Of a stretch of 64,000 nt of DNA, positions 19,801 to 28,507 are shown piece after piece. The position numbers and the translations under genes were made by a program. The DNA is taken from positions 2,170,001 through 2,234,000 of the forward strand of contig NZ_CP081495.1 in the NCBI RefSeq assembly GCF_025919725.1, written 5' to 3'. The notes under the pieces were generated by a model. The model worked only from the letters and a program-made list of their open reading frames with translations. It was not told the DNA's origin and did no database searches. The DNA comes from Flavobacterium agricola. Its GTDB lineage: Bacteria > Bacteroidota > Bacteroidia > Flavobacteriales > Flavobacteriaceae. The first letter of the stretch is position 1. The number at the start of each line of letters is the position of its first letter.

Positions 19801-20480
19801 AAATTGTGTATTAACCTGGGCGTCTTCAATACTTTTTTTGGGGTAATAAACAGTAAGATTTGCGTGCTATCTGCGCTGGTAACAAAACCGTTTTGGACGA
19901 TAAATTGCGAACCTGCACTTTGGTTTTGCAAGTTTTTTAATCCCACAAAAGCTAAACCTAACGGATCGTTTTGTATGTAACGCGAGGCAACAAATCCGTT
20001 GGGAGAAAGTAACGTATTAAAGTTTTGTTGTACCTGATTTTTTAAGCTATCTGAATGAACCTTGAAAGCCAATTGTTCATAATCTTGATCAGTTAAAAAT
20101 AATGGCAAATTTTGTTGAACAAATTGATAGGTTTCTTCTACAACTTCCTGATCAATAAAACCTTGAACGTTTTCAATATAAACCGAATCTGTACGAATAG
20201 TATCGTAAAATTTTTGGGCAAGCAATAAAGCAGCATCTAAGGTTGCATTCGCATCTTTTTCAATTAAAACCGTTATTTTATCAGAAAAATTGAGCTGCTG
20301 AACCACCTTTGTGGTTAATTGTGCTTGTTCATTTTTAGGCAAAATTCGCATCACATTTTCATCAAAAGAAATGCGTGATCCTAAATACCCACAAAAAACT
20401 AAAAATAACAACGCACTTAATAAACCAAGTGCTTTATTTTTAGCAAAAAATAAATACGTTTTATAAAAAAAATGATGCAT
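16822..20480 (-). pseudogene. RND/MMPL exporter fused to acyltransferase, frameshifted
   Basis: One gene read in two pieces. The first part (20480 to about 19839) has membrane segment 1 and the first periplasmic domain. The second (about 19833 to 16822; its apparent start is only a GTG at 19800) has the remaining about eleven RND/MMPL membrane segments and the second periplasmic domain. A PlsC-like acyltransferase follows (NHASFLD and FPEGTRS, the HX4D and substrate motifs), then about 150 residues that look like a decayed SAM-methyltransferase fold. The break lies at an A7 run (plus strand T7, 19833-19839). Adding one A, or slipping back one base at CCA-AAA-AAA, gives TPKKSIEDAQVNTQF and a protein of about 1,219 residues. 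Inferred role: moving or acylating the flexirubin precursor at the inner membrane. Confidence 0.85.
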
Positions 20481-20488
20481 TACGAAGG

Positions 20489-21648
20489 TTATTTGGCTCT
20501 TCTAGCTCTTAAATCAAAAAATAAATAACTAACTACCCCAAAAACAATAGCGCCAAGCGTTGCTAGGGTAAAACTACCAATAAGATATTGTAGTAAGTTG
20601 TGTTTGATGGAATGAAAGTTTACATCGTGCAGATTAAGAATAATTGCTTTAGAAGGAAAAATTTTATTTCCTACCCAAACTGATGCAAACAAAACAAACG
20701 GGATCATTGGGGCGAAACTGATGTTAGAAAATGCAAAAGTAATTACTTTGTTAAGCTTAAAAACTAAAGATAAACTAATAGATAAAGCCAAGTGAAAACC
20801 CCAAAAAGGAGATAATCCGATAAAAACACCCAAAGCAATAGAAAGTGCTTTTACACGGGGCGAGTCGTTAACAGAAAGAATTTCTTCTTTAATAAACTCT
20901 TTTAAGTTTTTGGACTTATATTGCTTAATAAGCTTTTTAGGTTTAATATAGCAAAATAGCACCAAAACCAAAACGGTATTAAGCGCACTGATGCGCATAA
21001 AATCGGTCACGGGCCTAAAGTGCGAAACGCGTTCGGTAGGATCGTACAAAACCTGAATCGGAACATTTTTTACCGGCACATCGTTCCATGCCGTGCGCAC
21101 AATAACTTCAATTTCAAACTCAAATTTGGTTGTGTAAAATTTAGTTGGTAATGCTTTTAATGGATAAGCTCGAAAGCCTGATTGCGTGTCAGACAAGGCA
21201 ATATCAGTTTCAAACTTAAACCAAAAGTTAGAAAACTTGTTGCCAAAACTACTTTTTTCGGCACCGATTCATCGCTCATGTTACGGCTGCCAATTAATAA
21301 AATGGGCTGCGTAGCTTGCTCTATTTCAGTAATAAAAACTGGTAAATCTGAAGGAAAATGTTGTCCGTCAGAATCAATTGTAATGGCATAATCAAAACCT
21401 AAAGCAAGTGCTTTTTTAAACCCCATACGCAATGCCATACCTTTACCTTGGTTTTTAGCTAAAGTAAGGGTTGTAATTTGCGAATAGCTTTCTAAAATTT
21501 GTGCGGTACCATCGGTACTGCCGTCGTTTACTACAATTACATCAGGTACATATTGCAAAACACCGTCTAAAACTCGTTGTAAAGTTTTAGCGTTATTGTA
21601 GGTTGGAATTAAAACGCAAATTTTAGTTGTTGCAGCAGGGCTTACCAT
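20489..21648 (-). pseudogene. GT2 glycosyltransferase-DUF2062 fusion, frameshifted
   Basis: Two frames together form one family-2 glycosyltransferase with a C-terminal DUF2062 membrane domain. Part one (21648 to about 21258) holds the GT-A core: CVLIPTYNN, VVNDGSTDGT and the DxD-like DSDGQH. Part two holds TQSGFRAYP, FEFEIEVI and the DUF2062 segments (GLSPFWGFHLALS). The break is at an A6 run (plus strand T6, 21253-21258). One extra A, or a -1 slip at CCG-AAA-AAA, restores PKKSSFGNKFSN and a protein of about 386 residues. Such proteins transfer a sugar from a nucleotide or lipid donor. The start codon overlaps the stop of the gene upstream (TAATG), so translation is coupled. Confidence 0.85.
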
Positions 21649-22127
21649 TAGTTCAATTTTTTTATCTCGTCTAAAGTAAACTTATTCGAGGTTTCAACAT
21701 ATTGTTTAATAAACGTTTGCAACTTTGCATCAGTATTTTTGTACTGAGAAAAAATAACAGCTTTATCTTCGTCAATATTAGCATTGTATTTTAATAAAGC
21801 TGGCGTATTTTGCTGAATGGTTAAGCGAATAAATCGCAATTCTACTTGATTGGGATGCGAAGCAATTAACTGATTAAGTTGCGTAGCTCCCGTTTTAAAT
21901 AAATCTTTTTTTTGCTGTTTGCCTTTTTCAAACTTAGATTGAACCATTTTACCTGCAGCTTGATATGCAATTAAAACCGGATCTTGCGTGGTCCATTGGT
22001 TGGTTGTTTGGTAAAATTGTAAAGCTTGTGTTTTATTAGTTTGCGCCGATTGAAACTGCTTGCGGGCCGAATCTAAATCTGCAAAAAAAAGCATAAAAGC
22101 ACTTATACAAGTTAGTAAAAATTTCAT
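21648..22127 (-). CDS. Small exported protein of the flexirubin cluster, unknown function
   Basis: 159 residues with a hydrophobic N-terminus like a signal peptide (about residues 1-17). The rest is a helical, Gln/Lys-rich body without cysteines or catalytic motifs, possibly periplasmic. It is coupled on both sides: its ATG lies inside the end of the dehydratase gene (ATGA) and its stop overlaps the GT2 start. The family is not recognised. The tight coupling between a dehydratase and a glycosyltransferase argues for a pigment-related role. Confidence 0.7.
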   Translation of the reverse strand: MKFLLTCISAFMLFFADLDSARKQFQSAQTNKTQALQFYQTTNQWTTQDPVLIAYQAAGKMVQSKFEKGKQQKKDLFKTGATQLNQLIASHPNQVELRFIRLTIQQNTPALLKYNANIDEDKAVIFSQYKNTDAKLQTFIKQYVETSNKFTLDEIKKLN

Positions 22128-22498
22128 ACCGTTTCTATTTTAAACGTGCTTGATAATTTTAACGCAGTAACATCATTAAAATAAGTGGTATTTTTCACTT
22201 TTATCCCTGCATCTATTTCATTTATTTCTAATTCTAACCGCAAAATTGGTGTAACTTCGGGGTTAATTAGCGCCATAAACTTAATGTTGTTTGATTGTAC
22301 TAAGCTAAGTTTATGTGCTACAACTTGTTCTGTAATTTCTTTAATAATTTGCATCATACAAACACCTGGCAAAACCGGATTATTTGGAAAATGCCCCGAA
22401 AAAATTTCGTGCGCTGGATTTAAAACCACTACGGCTTCAACCAAATTGGAATCGTTTTTTGAAAGTTGTTCTACGTGATATAAATTTGGAAATAACAT
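22124..22498 (-). CDS. FabZ-like 3-hydroxyacyl-ACP dehydratase
   Basis: 124-residue single hot-dog domain. The FabZ/FabA signature FSGHFPNNPVLPGV (about residues 33-46) is present with its catalytic-type His. It lacks the N-terminal extension of housekeeping FabZ. It would dehydrate 3-hydroxyacyl-ACP intermediates during polyene elongation. First gene of the leftward block ending at 12378, preceded by a TANNTTTG element. Confidence 0.85.
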   Translation of the reverse strand: MLFPNLYHVEQLSKNDSNLVEAVVVLNPAHEIFSGHFPNNPVLPGVCMMQIIKEITEQVVAHKLSLVQSNNIKFMALINPEVTPILRLELEINEIDAGIKVKNTTYFNDVTALKLSSTFKIETV

Positions 22499-22520
22499 AA
22501 TAATTGAGCTATATATTTGA

Positions 22521-22528
22521 CAAATATA
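22521..22528 (-). promoter_or_regulatory. Bacteroidota -7 promoter element for pigment block (i)
   Basis: TATATTTG on the minus strand, 23 bases before the dehydratase ATG at 22498; matches TANNTTTG. Confidence 0.45.
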
Positions 22529-22644
22529 ACTTTTTTATTTTTTGTTGAAATAGCAATGCGCAGCAAGTTTAAAAATTGAAGTTTTTTACCAAAAATATAC
22601 TTATCCTTTTTTTTAAAGTTATAATTCTAAAGCTTACCCATTTC

Positions 22645-24864
22645 ATGTTTACAAAATATTTAAACGTATCTAAAGAAATATTATATAAAACCGGAAACAA
22701 TCAGTTTTATAACGCCATAAAAATTACCTTTTGTGCGTTGGTATCGTTTTTGTTTTTTTATCATAACGAAAATGTTGCTTTTGCCTTTTCGGCAACATTA
22801 GGTGCAATGCTTTGTGCTCCGATTGATATTAGCAGCAACTTAAAACACAAAATAATTGCTTTGGTTAGTACGTCGGTATTAATTCCGGCAATTTCAATTT
22901 TACTTACTTCTATTTACGATGTGTTTTGGCTGTTTTTTGCCGTTTTTAACATATTAGTTTTTTTTAGCGCCATTATTTTTTTGTACGGACAAAGAGCTTC
23001 TTTAATGTCGTTTACCTTGCTTTTAGGCATAAGCTTATCGTTTATTCATCACAGCACGCCAAGCGATGCGTTAGCTAACGGCATTCATATGTTTTATGGG
23101 GGAATGATTTATTTATTCATTTCTATTGTATTTTACTTTTTAATGCCTTCCCGTTATATTAACATGGAAATTGCAAATTGTATGGATTTGGTTGCCCAAT
23201 ATTTAAAATTGCGATCGTTGCTTTGGGCCGAAAATCCGGATGTAGAAAGCATTAAACGCCAACAATTAGAATTGCAAATTACCATAAACGAATCGTTCGA
23301 TAAAATTCGTGAATATTTGGTTTTTAATAAGGTCAGAACCATTAACTCCAATAGCAGCCGCAAATCGTTAATCGCTTTAACCTCGTTAGTTGAAATTATG
23401 GAGCTTGCTATTTCTATTACTTTTAACAATCGAGAAATTAAGGCTAAATTTGGCAAAAACACCGAAATTTTATTGGGCTTTAAAAATCTAACTCACGATT
23501 TTTACGAAACCATTTTGCATCTTTCAAATACAATTAAACTGCATGCAAAATACCATTCTCCGTATTCGTTAACCAATCAGTATAAAGTTTTAGAAGATAA
23601 AATTAAAGCCTTTTGCGAACTACAAAACTGGGAACCTTATAGCGAAAATCAGATTGCCTTTAACAACATTTTGTTTTACATGGACAAACAAATTGAAAAG
23701 ATTAAAGGTTTAGAACGCGTATATAAAGAACGTGTAAATGCTGATGAGCTTCGCGGAAAATACAAAGATTTAGAAAAGTTTTTTACCCCCGAACATTATA
23801 CGTTTGAAACCTTGGTTGAAAACCTAAACTTTAAATCGGCGTATTTTAGATATGCCATTCGCATGACCGTTGCCATGGCAGCCGGATTGCTTATTGGTCG
23901 TTGGATTGATTTAAAAAACGAATACTGGATTTTATTAACCATTGTAGTTATTTTACGTCCGGGATATGGGCTAACCAAAGCCCGAACTAAAAATCGGGTA
24001 ATTGGAACCATTATTGGCGGCATTATAGGAATAATTATTTTAAACTTTATTACTGATACGGTAACATTAAGCTTTATTACCGTAAGCGCCATGTTATTGG
24101 GTTATTGGTACAGTAGTATTGATTACCGCGTGGGCGTTACCTTTATTACCTTGTACATTATTTTAGTTTACGGAATTTTAAATGCTGGCGCAGAAATAAG
24201 CTTGCTTTTTAGAATTATTGATACGCTTATTGGTGCCTTAATTGCATTTTTAGCAGCCAATTATTTATGGCCGTTTTGGGAGTTTAAATCGATAAAAGAT
24301 ATTCTAGAAAAATCTATTTCTAGCACCATTGCATATATTTACGAAGTAAAACAATTGTACATAAATAAAGCTGAGGTAACGGTAGCATACAAAATTGCGC
24401 GTAAAGATGCCTTTGTTGCCGTTGGTAACTTAATGGCTTCGTACCAACGTTTGGTGCAAGAACCTAGAAATAAACAGCAAAACCGTGCCGAATTGTACGA
24501 AATTGCCGTGCTAAACCAAACCTTGGTTGCTGCAACAGCGGGCGTAGGAACTTTTATACAATCTCACAAAACAACAGAAGCTTCTAAAGCTTTTGAAATT
24601 GTGGTGAATAACATTGTGCATAACTTAGATTTAAGCTTGATTCACGTTGGTGCTAATGTAGAACATCCGGTTGGCAGCGAAGCTGATTTTAAAGCGAATA
24701 TTAGCCGTTTAAAAGATATTAGAAAAGAAGAAGTTGATGTGCAACCTATTTCTGAACAAGAAAAAATAGTTAAGATTGAAGAATCTCAGCTTATTATTGA
24801 TCAGCTTATTTGGATGGTAAACCTTTCAGAGCAGATTGAGAAAAAAGCGCGTGATATTAAATAA
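22645..24864 (+). CDS. FUSC-family (YccS/YhfK-like) inner-membrane protein
   Basis: 739 residues in the duplicated FUSC layout. There are two membrane halves (about residues 20-175 and 390-555), each of about six segments, separated by a soluble helical domain and followed by a C-terminal helical domain. The second half contains the family-like RPGYGLTKARTKNRVIGTIIGG. Related proteins are aromatic-acid exporters (AaeB type), so export of hydroxycinnamate is conceivable next to a tyrosine-derived pigment pathway, though unproven. The ATG at 22645 is chosen over 22576, which adds a low-complexity hydrophobic leader. It is plus strand, divergent from the dehydratase operon. Confidence 0.85.
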   Translation: MFTKYLNVSKEILYKTGNNQFYNAIKITFCALVSFLFFYHNENVAFAFSATLGAMLCAPIDISSNLKHKIIALVSTSVLIPAISILLTSIYDVFWLFFAVFNILVFFSAIIFLYGQRASLMSFTLLLGISLSFIHHSTPSDALANGIHMFYGGMIYLFISIVFYFLMPSRYINMEIANCMDLVAQYLKLRSLLWAENPDVESIKRQQLELQITINESFDKIREYLVFNKVRTINSNSSRKSLIALTSLVEIMELAISITFNNREIKAKFGKNTEILLGFKNLTHDFYETILHLSNTIKLHAKYHSPYSLTNQYKVLEDKIKAFCELQNWEPYSENQIAFNNILFYMDKQIEKIKGLERVYKERVNADELRGKYKDLEKFFTPEHYTFETLVENLNFKSAYFRYAIRMTVAMAAGLLIGRWIDLKNEYWILLTIVVILRPGYGLTKARTKNRVIGTIIGGIIGIIILNFITDTVTLSFITVSAMLLGYWYSSIDYRVGVTFITLYIILVYGILNAGAEISLLFRIIDTLIGALIAFLAANYLWPFWEFKSIKDILEKSISSTIAYIYEVKQLYINKAEVTVAYKIARKDAFVAVGNLMASYQRLVQEPRNKQQNRAELYEIAVLNQTLVAATAGVGTFIQSHKTTEASKAFEIVVNNIVHNLDLSLIHVGANVEHPVGSEADFKANISRLKDIRKEEVDVQPISEQEKIVKIEESQLIIDQLIWMVNLSEQIEKKARDIK

Positions 24865-24896
24865 AAAAATCCCATCAAATTGATGGGATTTTTTTT
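24863..24896. terminator. Bidirectional terminator between FUSC and the lipoprotein gene
   Basis: AATCCCATCAA/TTGATGGGATT stem with A7 and T7 flanks between convergent genes. Confidence 0.88.
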
Positions 24897-25494
24897 ATAG
24901 CTTTTGTAATTGAATTTCAATATCGAAATTATAATGTTTTAGTTGCACCGAAGTTGCTTGCTGGTAAGAATCAGTTGTAAAATGTACAGCAACCTTTTTT
25001 TTGCGTTTGGCATAAACAATACGCTCTAAAGCTTCATTCTTCTTAAATAAAAAGTAGTTTTTGTTTTTAATGGTTGCTTTAAAAACTTCTTCTTCTACTG
25101 CAATTTGTTGCGCTTGCGTTTGCCAGGTTGTGTTTAGCATAATAAACAAATCATGACTTAAAATATTTAAAATTATTTTTTTGTCCAAATCGGGCATGGC
25201 ATAATTTTTATTATATCCGCCCTTAAAAACGGTAATATCTAGCAACGTATTGCCAAATTCGGTGGTTAAAACCACGCGATGCTGATCGTTTGGCAAAGCT
25301 TTTACAACCAGCAAACCCGAAACCTGATGTTTATAAGCAGAAATGGTTGCGCTATAAACATAATCTTGCTCAGCGTTTGCAAAATACGGATTGTAAACCA
25401 TTTGCGTTTTGGGTTGCAAATTTGTTACGGGTTGGTAACTTTTGCACGAAAACAAAAGAAATAAAAGCGCGCTAAAGGTTAAAAACCGAATCAT
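24895..25494 (-). CDS. Lipoprotein of the flexirubin cluster
   Basis: 199 residues with a lipobox (LLFSC, Cys17), so it is probably anchored in the outer membrane. The rest is beta-rich (VYSATISAYKHQVSGLLVVKAL, HRVVLTTEFGNTLLDI), like LolB or the DUF3261 lipoproteins of aryl-polyene clusters. It lies immediately after a LolA-like gene and overlaps it by 23 bases. A LolA-LolB-like pair suggests transfer of the hydrophobic pigment from the inner to the outer membrane (inference). Confidence 0.75.
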   Translation of the reverse strand: MIRFLTFSALLFLLFSCKSYQPVTNLQPKTQMVYNPYFANAEQDYVYSATISAYKHQVSGLLVVKALPNDQHRVVLTTEFGNTLLDITVFKGGYNKNYAMPDLDKKIILNILSHDLFIMLNTTWQTQAQQIAVEEEVFKATIKNKNYFLFKKNEALERIVYAKRKKKVAVHFTTDSYQQATSVQLKHYNFDIEIQLQKL

Positions 25495-26098
25495 TTATGG
25501 GTTGATTTATTTTTTTGTTTGCAAATGTTATTACTGAGTAATCGTTATTAGGTTCAATCATTTTAGATTGTTTTACCAATTGATCTTTGGCATCAAAATA
25601 CAATTCAATAGCTTTAATATATTTGGCCAAATCTTTATCCTTAGGTACCAATTTAACCATATAATCGGCATCAATTTTAAAATAAGAGATGTTAAAATCG
25701 GCATCATTAAACATGTTCCCGTTAATAGATCCAGAAATTAACTTACTCATTTTTTCGAACTGTTTATTGCTTGCCAAATCGACAGAACTTTGTTTGCCTT
25801 GGTTGTTTACAAACAGCTTTTTATCTTTAAAAACAACAGTATATTTGGTTGGCGTATCATATTGCCAACGCAACTTATTATCGGCCTTTAAATGTAAGGT
25901 TCCGGTTGAAGTTATGGGCTTGTTTAAAAAACTAATATGTTTGGTTTGGGTAAAATTTGCGGTTAAGGTTTGCAGCGCGTTAGATTCGGCCGTAACCTTG
26001 TTTTTAAACGCAGTTATTTCGGTTGGTGATAAGGGCGTTTGGCCAAAAGCCAAAGGCTGAATGAGAAATAAAAACAGAAAAGCGATTAATTTATTCAT
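25472..26098 (-). CDS. LolA-like periplasmic carrier protein
   Basis: 208 residues with a signal peptide (about residues 1-19, ending AFGQ). It has the LolA pattern LTANFTQTKHISFLNKPITSTGTLHLK and LRWQYDTPTKYTVVF, which forms the half-barrel that shields acyl chains. The ATG at 26098 is preferred to the one four codons upstream, since it starts the signal peptide directly. It overlaps the deacetylase gene by 8 bases. Paralogous LolA proteins are standard in aryl-polyene and flexirubin loci and presumably carry the pigment. Confidence 0.88.
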   Translation of the reverse strand: MNKLIAFLFLFLIQPLAFGQTPLSPTEITAFKNKVTAESNALQTLTANFTQTKHISFLNKPITSTGTLHLKADNKLRWQYDTPTKYTVVFKDKKLFVNNQGKQSSVDLASNKQFEKMSKLISGSINGNMFNDADFNISYFKIDADYMVKLVPKDKDLAKYIKAIELYFDAKDQLVKQSKMIEPNNDYSVITFANKKINQPINDSVFNL

Positions 26099-26867
26099 TT
26101 TTGTATGCATCTAAATCCAATAATTCATTCAAAGGTACAACAGTTAGTTGTTGCTTTTTAATTTCTAGCAACAATTGTTCCAGAGCTTCAACGGTTTGGT
26201 TAGATGTATCGTGCAGCAGAATAATTCCGCCAGGTTTTAATTTGCGTTTTACCCGATTAAAAACTTCCTCAGAAGTTTTACTAATGGTATCTAACGAACG
26301 GATATTCCACCCAATACAAACTAATTTATTTTTTTTAATTGCTTTTGCAATAGCAGGATTGGTTACGCCAAATGGCGGTCTGAACCAATTGGGTTTTACA
26401 CCAATTTGATTGATTATTACTTGTTGATTGCTGTGAATTTCATTATACACATTTTGTGTGCTTAAAAAGCCCATTTTTGCTGTGTGTGAATACGTATGAT
26501 TAGCTAAAATATGACCTTGCTTTACAATTTGTTTTGCAATTTCGGGATATTGTTCGATTTGCTTTCCGATGCAAAAAAAAGTTGCCTTACAATTATGCTT
26601 CGCTAAAATGTTTAAAACTTGTAATGTAAATGGGGTAGGGCCATCATCAAACGTTAAGCTAATAGTTTTGTTTTTATAATTGCCCTTGTAGCGAGCAGGT
26701 AAAAAAAACTGCAAACGCATATCAAAACTTGCCCAAGCTAAAAGTCCAAGAGCTAAAATTAACAACACCAAAAACGAGGTGAGGTTATACAAACTGAATA
26801 TATAGCCAGTGGATATCAAAAAGAATAGGATGGGTAGTTTTTGATTATACAAATGTATTCTTGTCAA
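26091..26867 (-). CDS. Polysaccharide deacetylase-family protein
   Basis: 258 residues. Two N-terminal membrane segments (about residues 10-48) are followed by a NodB-type deacetylase domain: metal site TFDDGPTPFT (about 71-80, with both Asp), HTYSHT (His pair, about 123-128), RPPFG and LLHDTS. All expected metal ligands are present, so activity is likely. NodB enzymes remove N- or O-acetyl groups from glycans; the target in the pigment locus is unknown. An intact T8 run in the coding strand lies within ATFFCIGKQ. Confidence 0.88.
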   Translation of the reverse strand: MTRIHLYNQKLPILFFLISTGYIFSLYNLTSFLVLLILALGLLAWASFDMRLQFFLPARYKGNYKNKTISLTFDDGPTPFTLQVLNILAKHNCKATFFCIGKQIEQYPEIAKQIVKQGHILANHTYSHTAKMGFLSTQNVYNEIHSNQQVIINQIGVKPNWFRPPFGVTNPAIAKAIKKNKLVCIGWNIRSLDTISKTSEEVFNRVKRKLKPGGIILLHDTSNQTVEALEQLLLEIKKQQLTVVPLNELLDLDAYKNE

Positions 26868-26873
26868 GAATTT

Positions 26874-27312
26874 TCAAGTATTTAAGGGATTTAAAAAAAA
26901 TTTGTATCCTTTTAAAAGAAATAAAGAAAAACAAATATAATACAGTGTCAAAATAATGCTTTTAGTGCTTTTATTAAGCTTGGTTATAATTTCTAACGCA
27001 TACCATACTAAAATAATAACAACAGGTACTACTTTTACTGTACGCCATTTTAATTGACTGAAAATGTTTTTCTTGCCAATTATCATCAACTATTTTTATT
27101 TCATTTATTTTAGTTCCTCTAGTCGAATTAGCAACAGGTACTGTTAACCATAAATCATCATTCGGAGATTCAATCTTATTTCTATTTCTCCAATCTCTTT
27201 TCGTGTAATCAACATCATCTAAAAACACAAAAATGTCAACCATATTAATCATATCGAAAACACCTTTCCATGGAATATAATTAGATTGTAAAATTGCTAT
27301 CTTTTTTTTCAC
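26874..27312 (-). pseudogene. Truncated WbqC-family protein gene joined to an unrelated hydrophobic tail
   Basis: From 27312 the first about 90 codons give a good WbqC-family N-terminus (IAILQSNYIPWKGVFDMI, DDVDYTKRDWRNRNKI, DDNWQEKHFQSIK). WbqC proteins are about 220-240 residues, but here similarity stops near 27050 and the frame ends at 26974. Beyond that, a different minus-strand frame (to 26874) encodes a hydrophobic stretch with two possible membrane segments that is not WbqC-like. Over half the gene is therefore missing, not merely shifted. WbqC-type proteins occur in polysaccharide and glycolipid loci. Confidence 0.65.
26932..26939 (-). promoter_or_regulatory. Candidate -7 promoter element for the deacetylase-LolA-lipoprotein block
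   Basis: TATATTTG on the minus strand (TANNTTTG), 65 bases before the deacetylase ATG and inside the WbqC remnant region. Confidence 0.4.
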
Positions 27313-27429
27313 TTTTATTGTATATTAATAATATCAATTGTAGCAGCACAATTTGTAAGTATTAACGTAAGTTTTCAGAAATATTTCATTTTTAAATATA
27401 TTAATTTTAACTTAATTTTTAACACTTTT

Positions 27430-27473
27430 AAAATAAAAAACGGATTAATTCCAACTTAAAGAATCAATCCGCA
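27430..27473 (-). terminator. Terminator of the long dar/ketosynthase operon
   Basis: On the minus strand a CGGATTGATTC/GGAATTAATCCG hairpin (one mismatch) is followed by TTTTTTATTTT, about 20 bases beyond the stop codon at 27494. Confidence 0.75.
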
Positions 27474-27493
27474 TAACAAGCTATTTTTTTATT

Positions 27494-28507
27494 TTAGCGC
27501 TGTATCAAAACCAACGAAAAATCTTTTTCATGATTCTGATTCACAACCAAAACCAATTTAGGTTGGTTATTTCCATCTTTATAAACAAAGGTTTTAGAAA
27601 CTTTTTGGTGTTTTAAAAGTTGCGCAGCTAAACCAAAACCAAAAGCAGATGCTGTATCATATTGTCCAATTACATGTTTGTAATGTAAAATAGTTTGTGT
27701 TGGAAAAAAAGACAGAATTTCAGAATTACTACTTTCATTTCTAAAATCGGCATTCAAACCTAAAACTACCGCATCAATTTGCGCAATTGTTTTATTATTT
27801 CGGTTTAAAAACGTGTCAATCCAAGCTTTTAAATCTGAAACCGAATTTGCAATTTCAACATCTAAAACTTCGGCATAAGTTGCTTCTGATTGCGTTTCAG
27901 ACAAAACATAAAAATTAGCTCCTTCACTATAAACAGCAGCATTTGTGTTTTTGTCCGATCGAATTATTTCGGCAATTTGTAATAACTTAATGGTATCTGC
28001 GCTCAGCTCGTCAATTCCACCAATCAAAACTTGTTTCGCTTCATTTTGCTGTACTTGCAACAATCCGTCTAATAAAGCCATTTCGAAAGACGAATCTCGG
28101 TTTACATACGTAAAATTATAACCTTTGCATTGTAAACGTAATGCAATTTGAGCCCCAACGGTATTGTGAGTAGATTGAATAAATGAGGTTGGTGTTAAAA
28201 ATTGTTCGTCGTTATCTAAAATCGTTTTTAAAAACTTTTCAGAATCTTCAATACAACCTAAACCTGTGCCTGTAATAACCGCATCAGGAATTGTAACCTC
28301 AGCTTCATTTAAAGCAACTTGTGCCGCATAAATGCCCATTTTAACGCCACGAGCCATGCGTCTAATCATATTCGGAGCAATTAAACTTTTATAATCGGGT
28401 TGTACTGCAAAAGTTACATGTTCTGTCAAAGGCATGTACAAATCAGCTGCTAATAATGCATCTTGTGCTACAATGGTTCCGATTCCGTTAATATAACATT
28501 TTGCCAT
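27494..28507 (-). CDS. Ketosynthase-like protein without catalytic Cys (chain-length-factor type)
   Basis: 337 residues with a thiolase-fold outline of a beta-ketoacyl synthase (GTGLGCIEDSEKF, NTVGAQIALRL, HVIGQYDTASAFGFG). The nucleophile elbow reads YVNRDSSFE with no cysteine, and the first active-site His region (HGTAT in other KSs) reads GLNADF. It therefore cannot condense on its own. It resembles chain-length factors that pair with a catalytic KS in type II and aryl-polyene systems. The likely partner is the ketosynthase immediately upstream, whose stop overlaps this ATG (TAATG, 28507). Last gene of the block before the terminator. Confidence 0.8.
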   Translation of the reverse strand: MAKCYINGIGTIVAQDALLAADLYMPLTEHVTFAVQPDYKSLIAPNMIRRMARGVKMGIYAAQVALNEAEVTIPDAVITGTGLGCIEDSEKFLKTILDNDEQFLTPTSFIQSTHNTVGAQIALRLQCKGYNFTYVNRDSSFEMALLDGLLQVQQNEAKQVLIGGIDELSADTIKLLQIAEIIRSDKNTNAAVYSEGANFYVLSETQSEATYAEVLDVEIANSVSDLKAWIDTFLNRNNKTIAQIDAVVLGLNADFRNESSNSEILSFFPTQTILHYKHVIGQYDTASAFGFGLAAQLLKHQKVSKTFVYKDGNNQPKLVLVVNQNHEKDFSLVLIQR

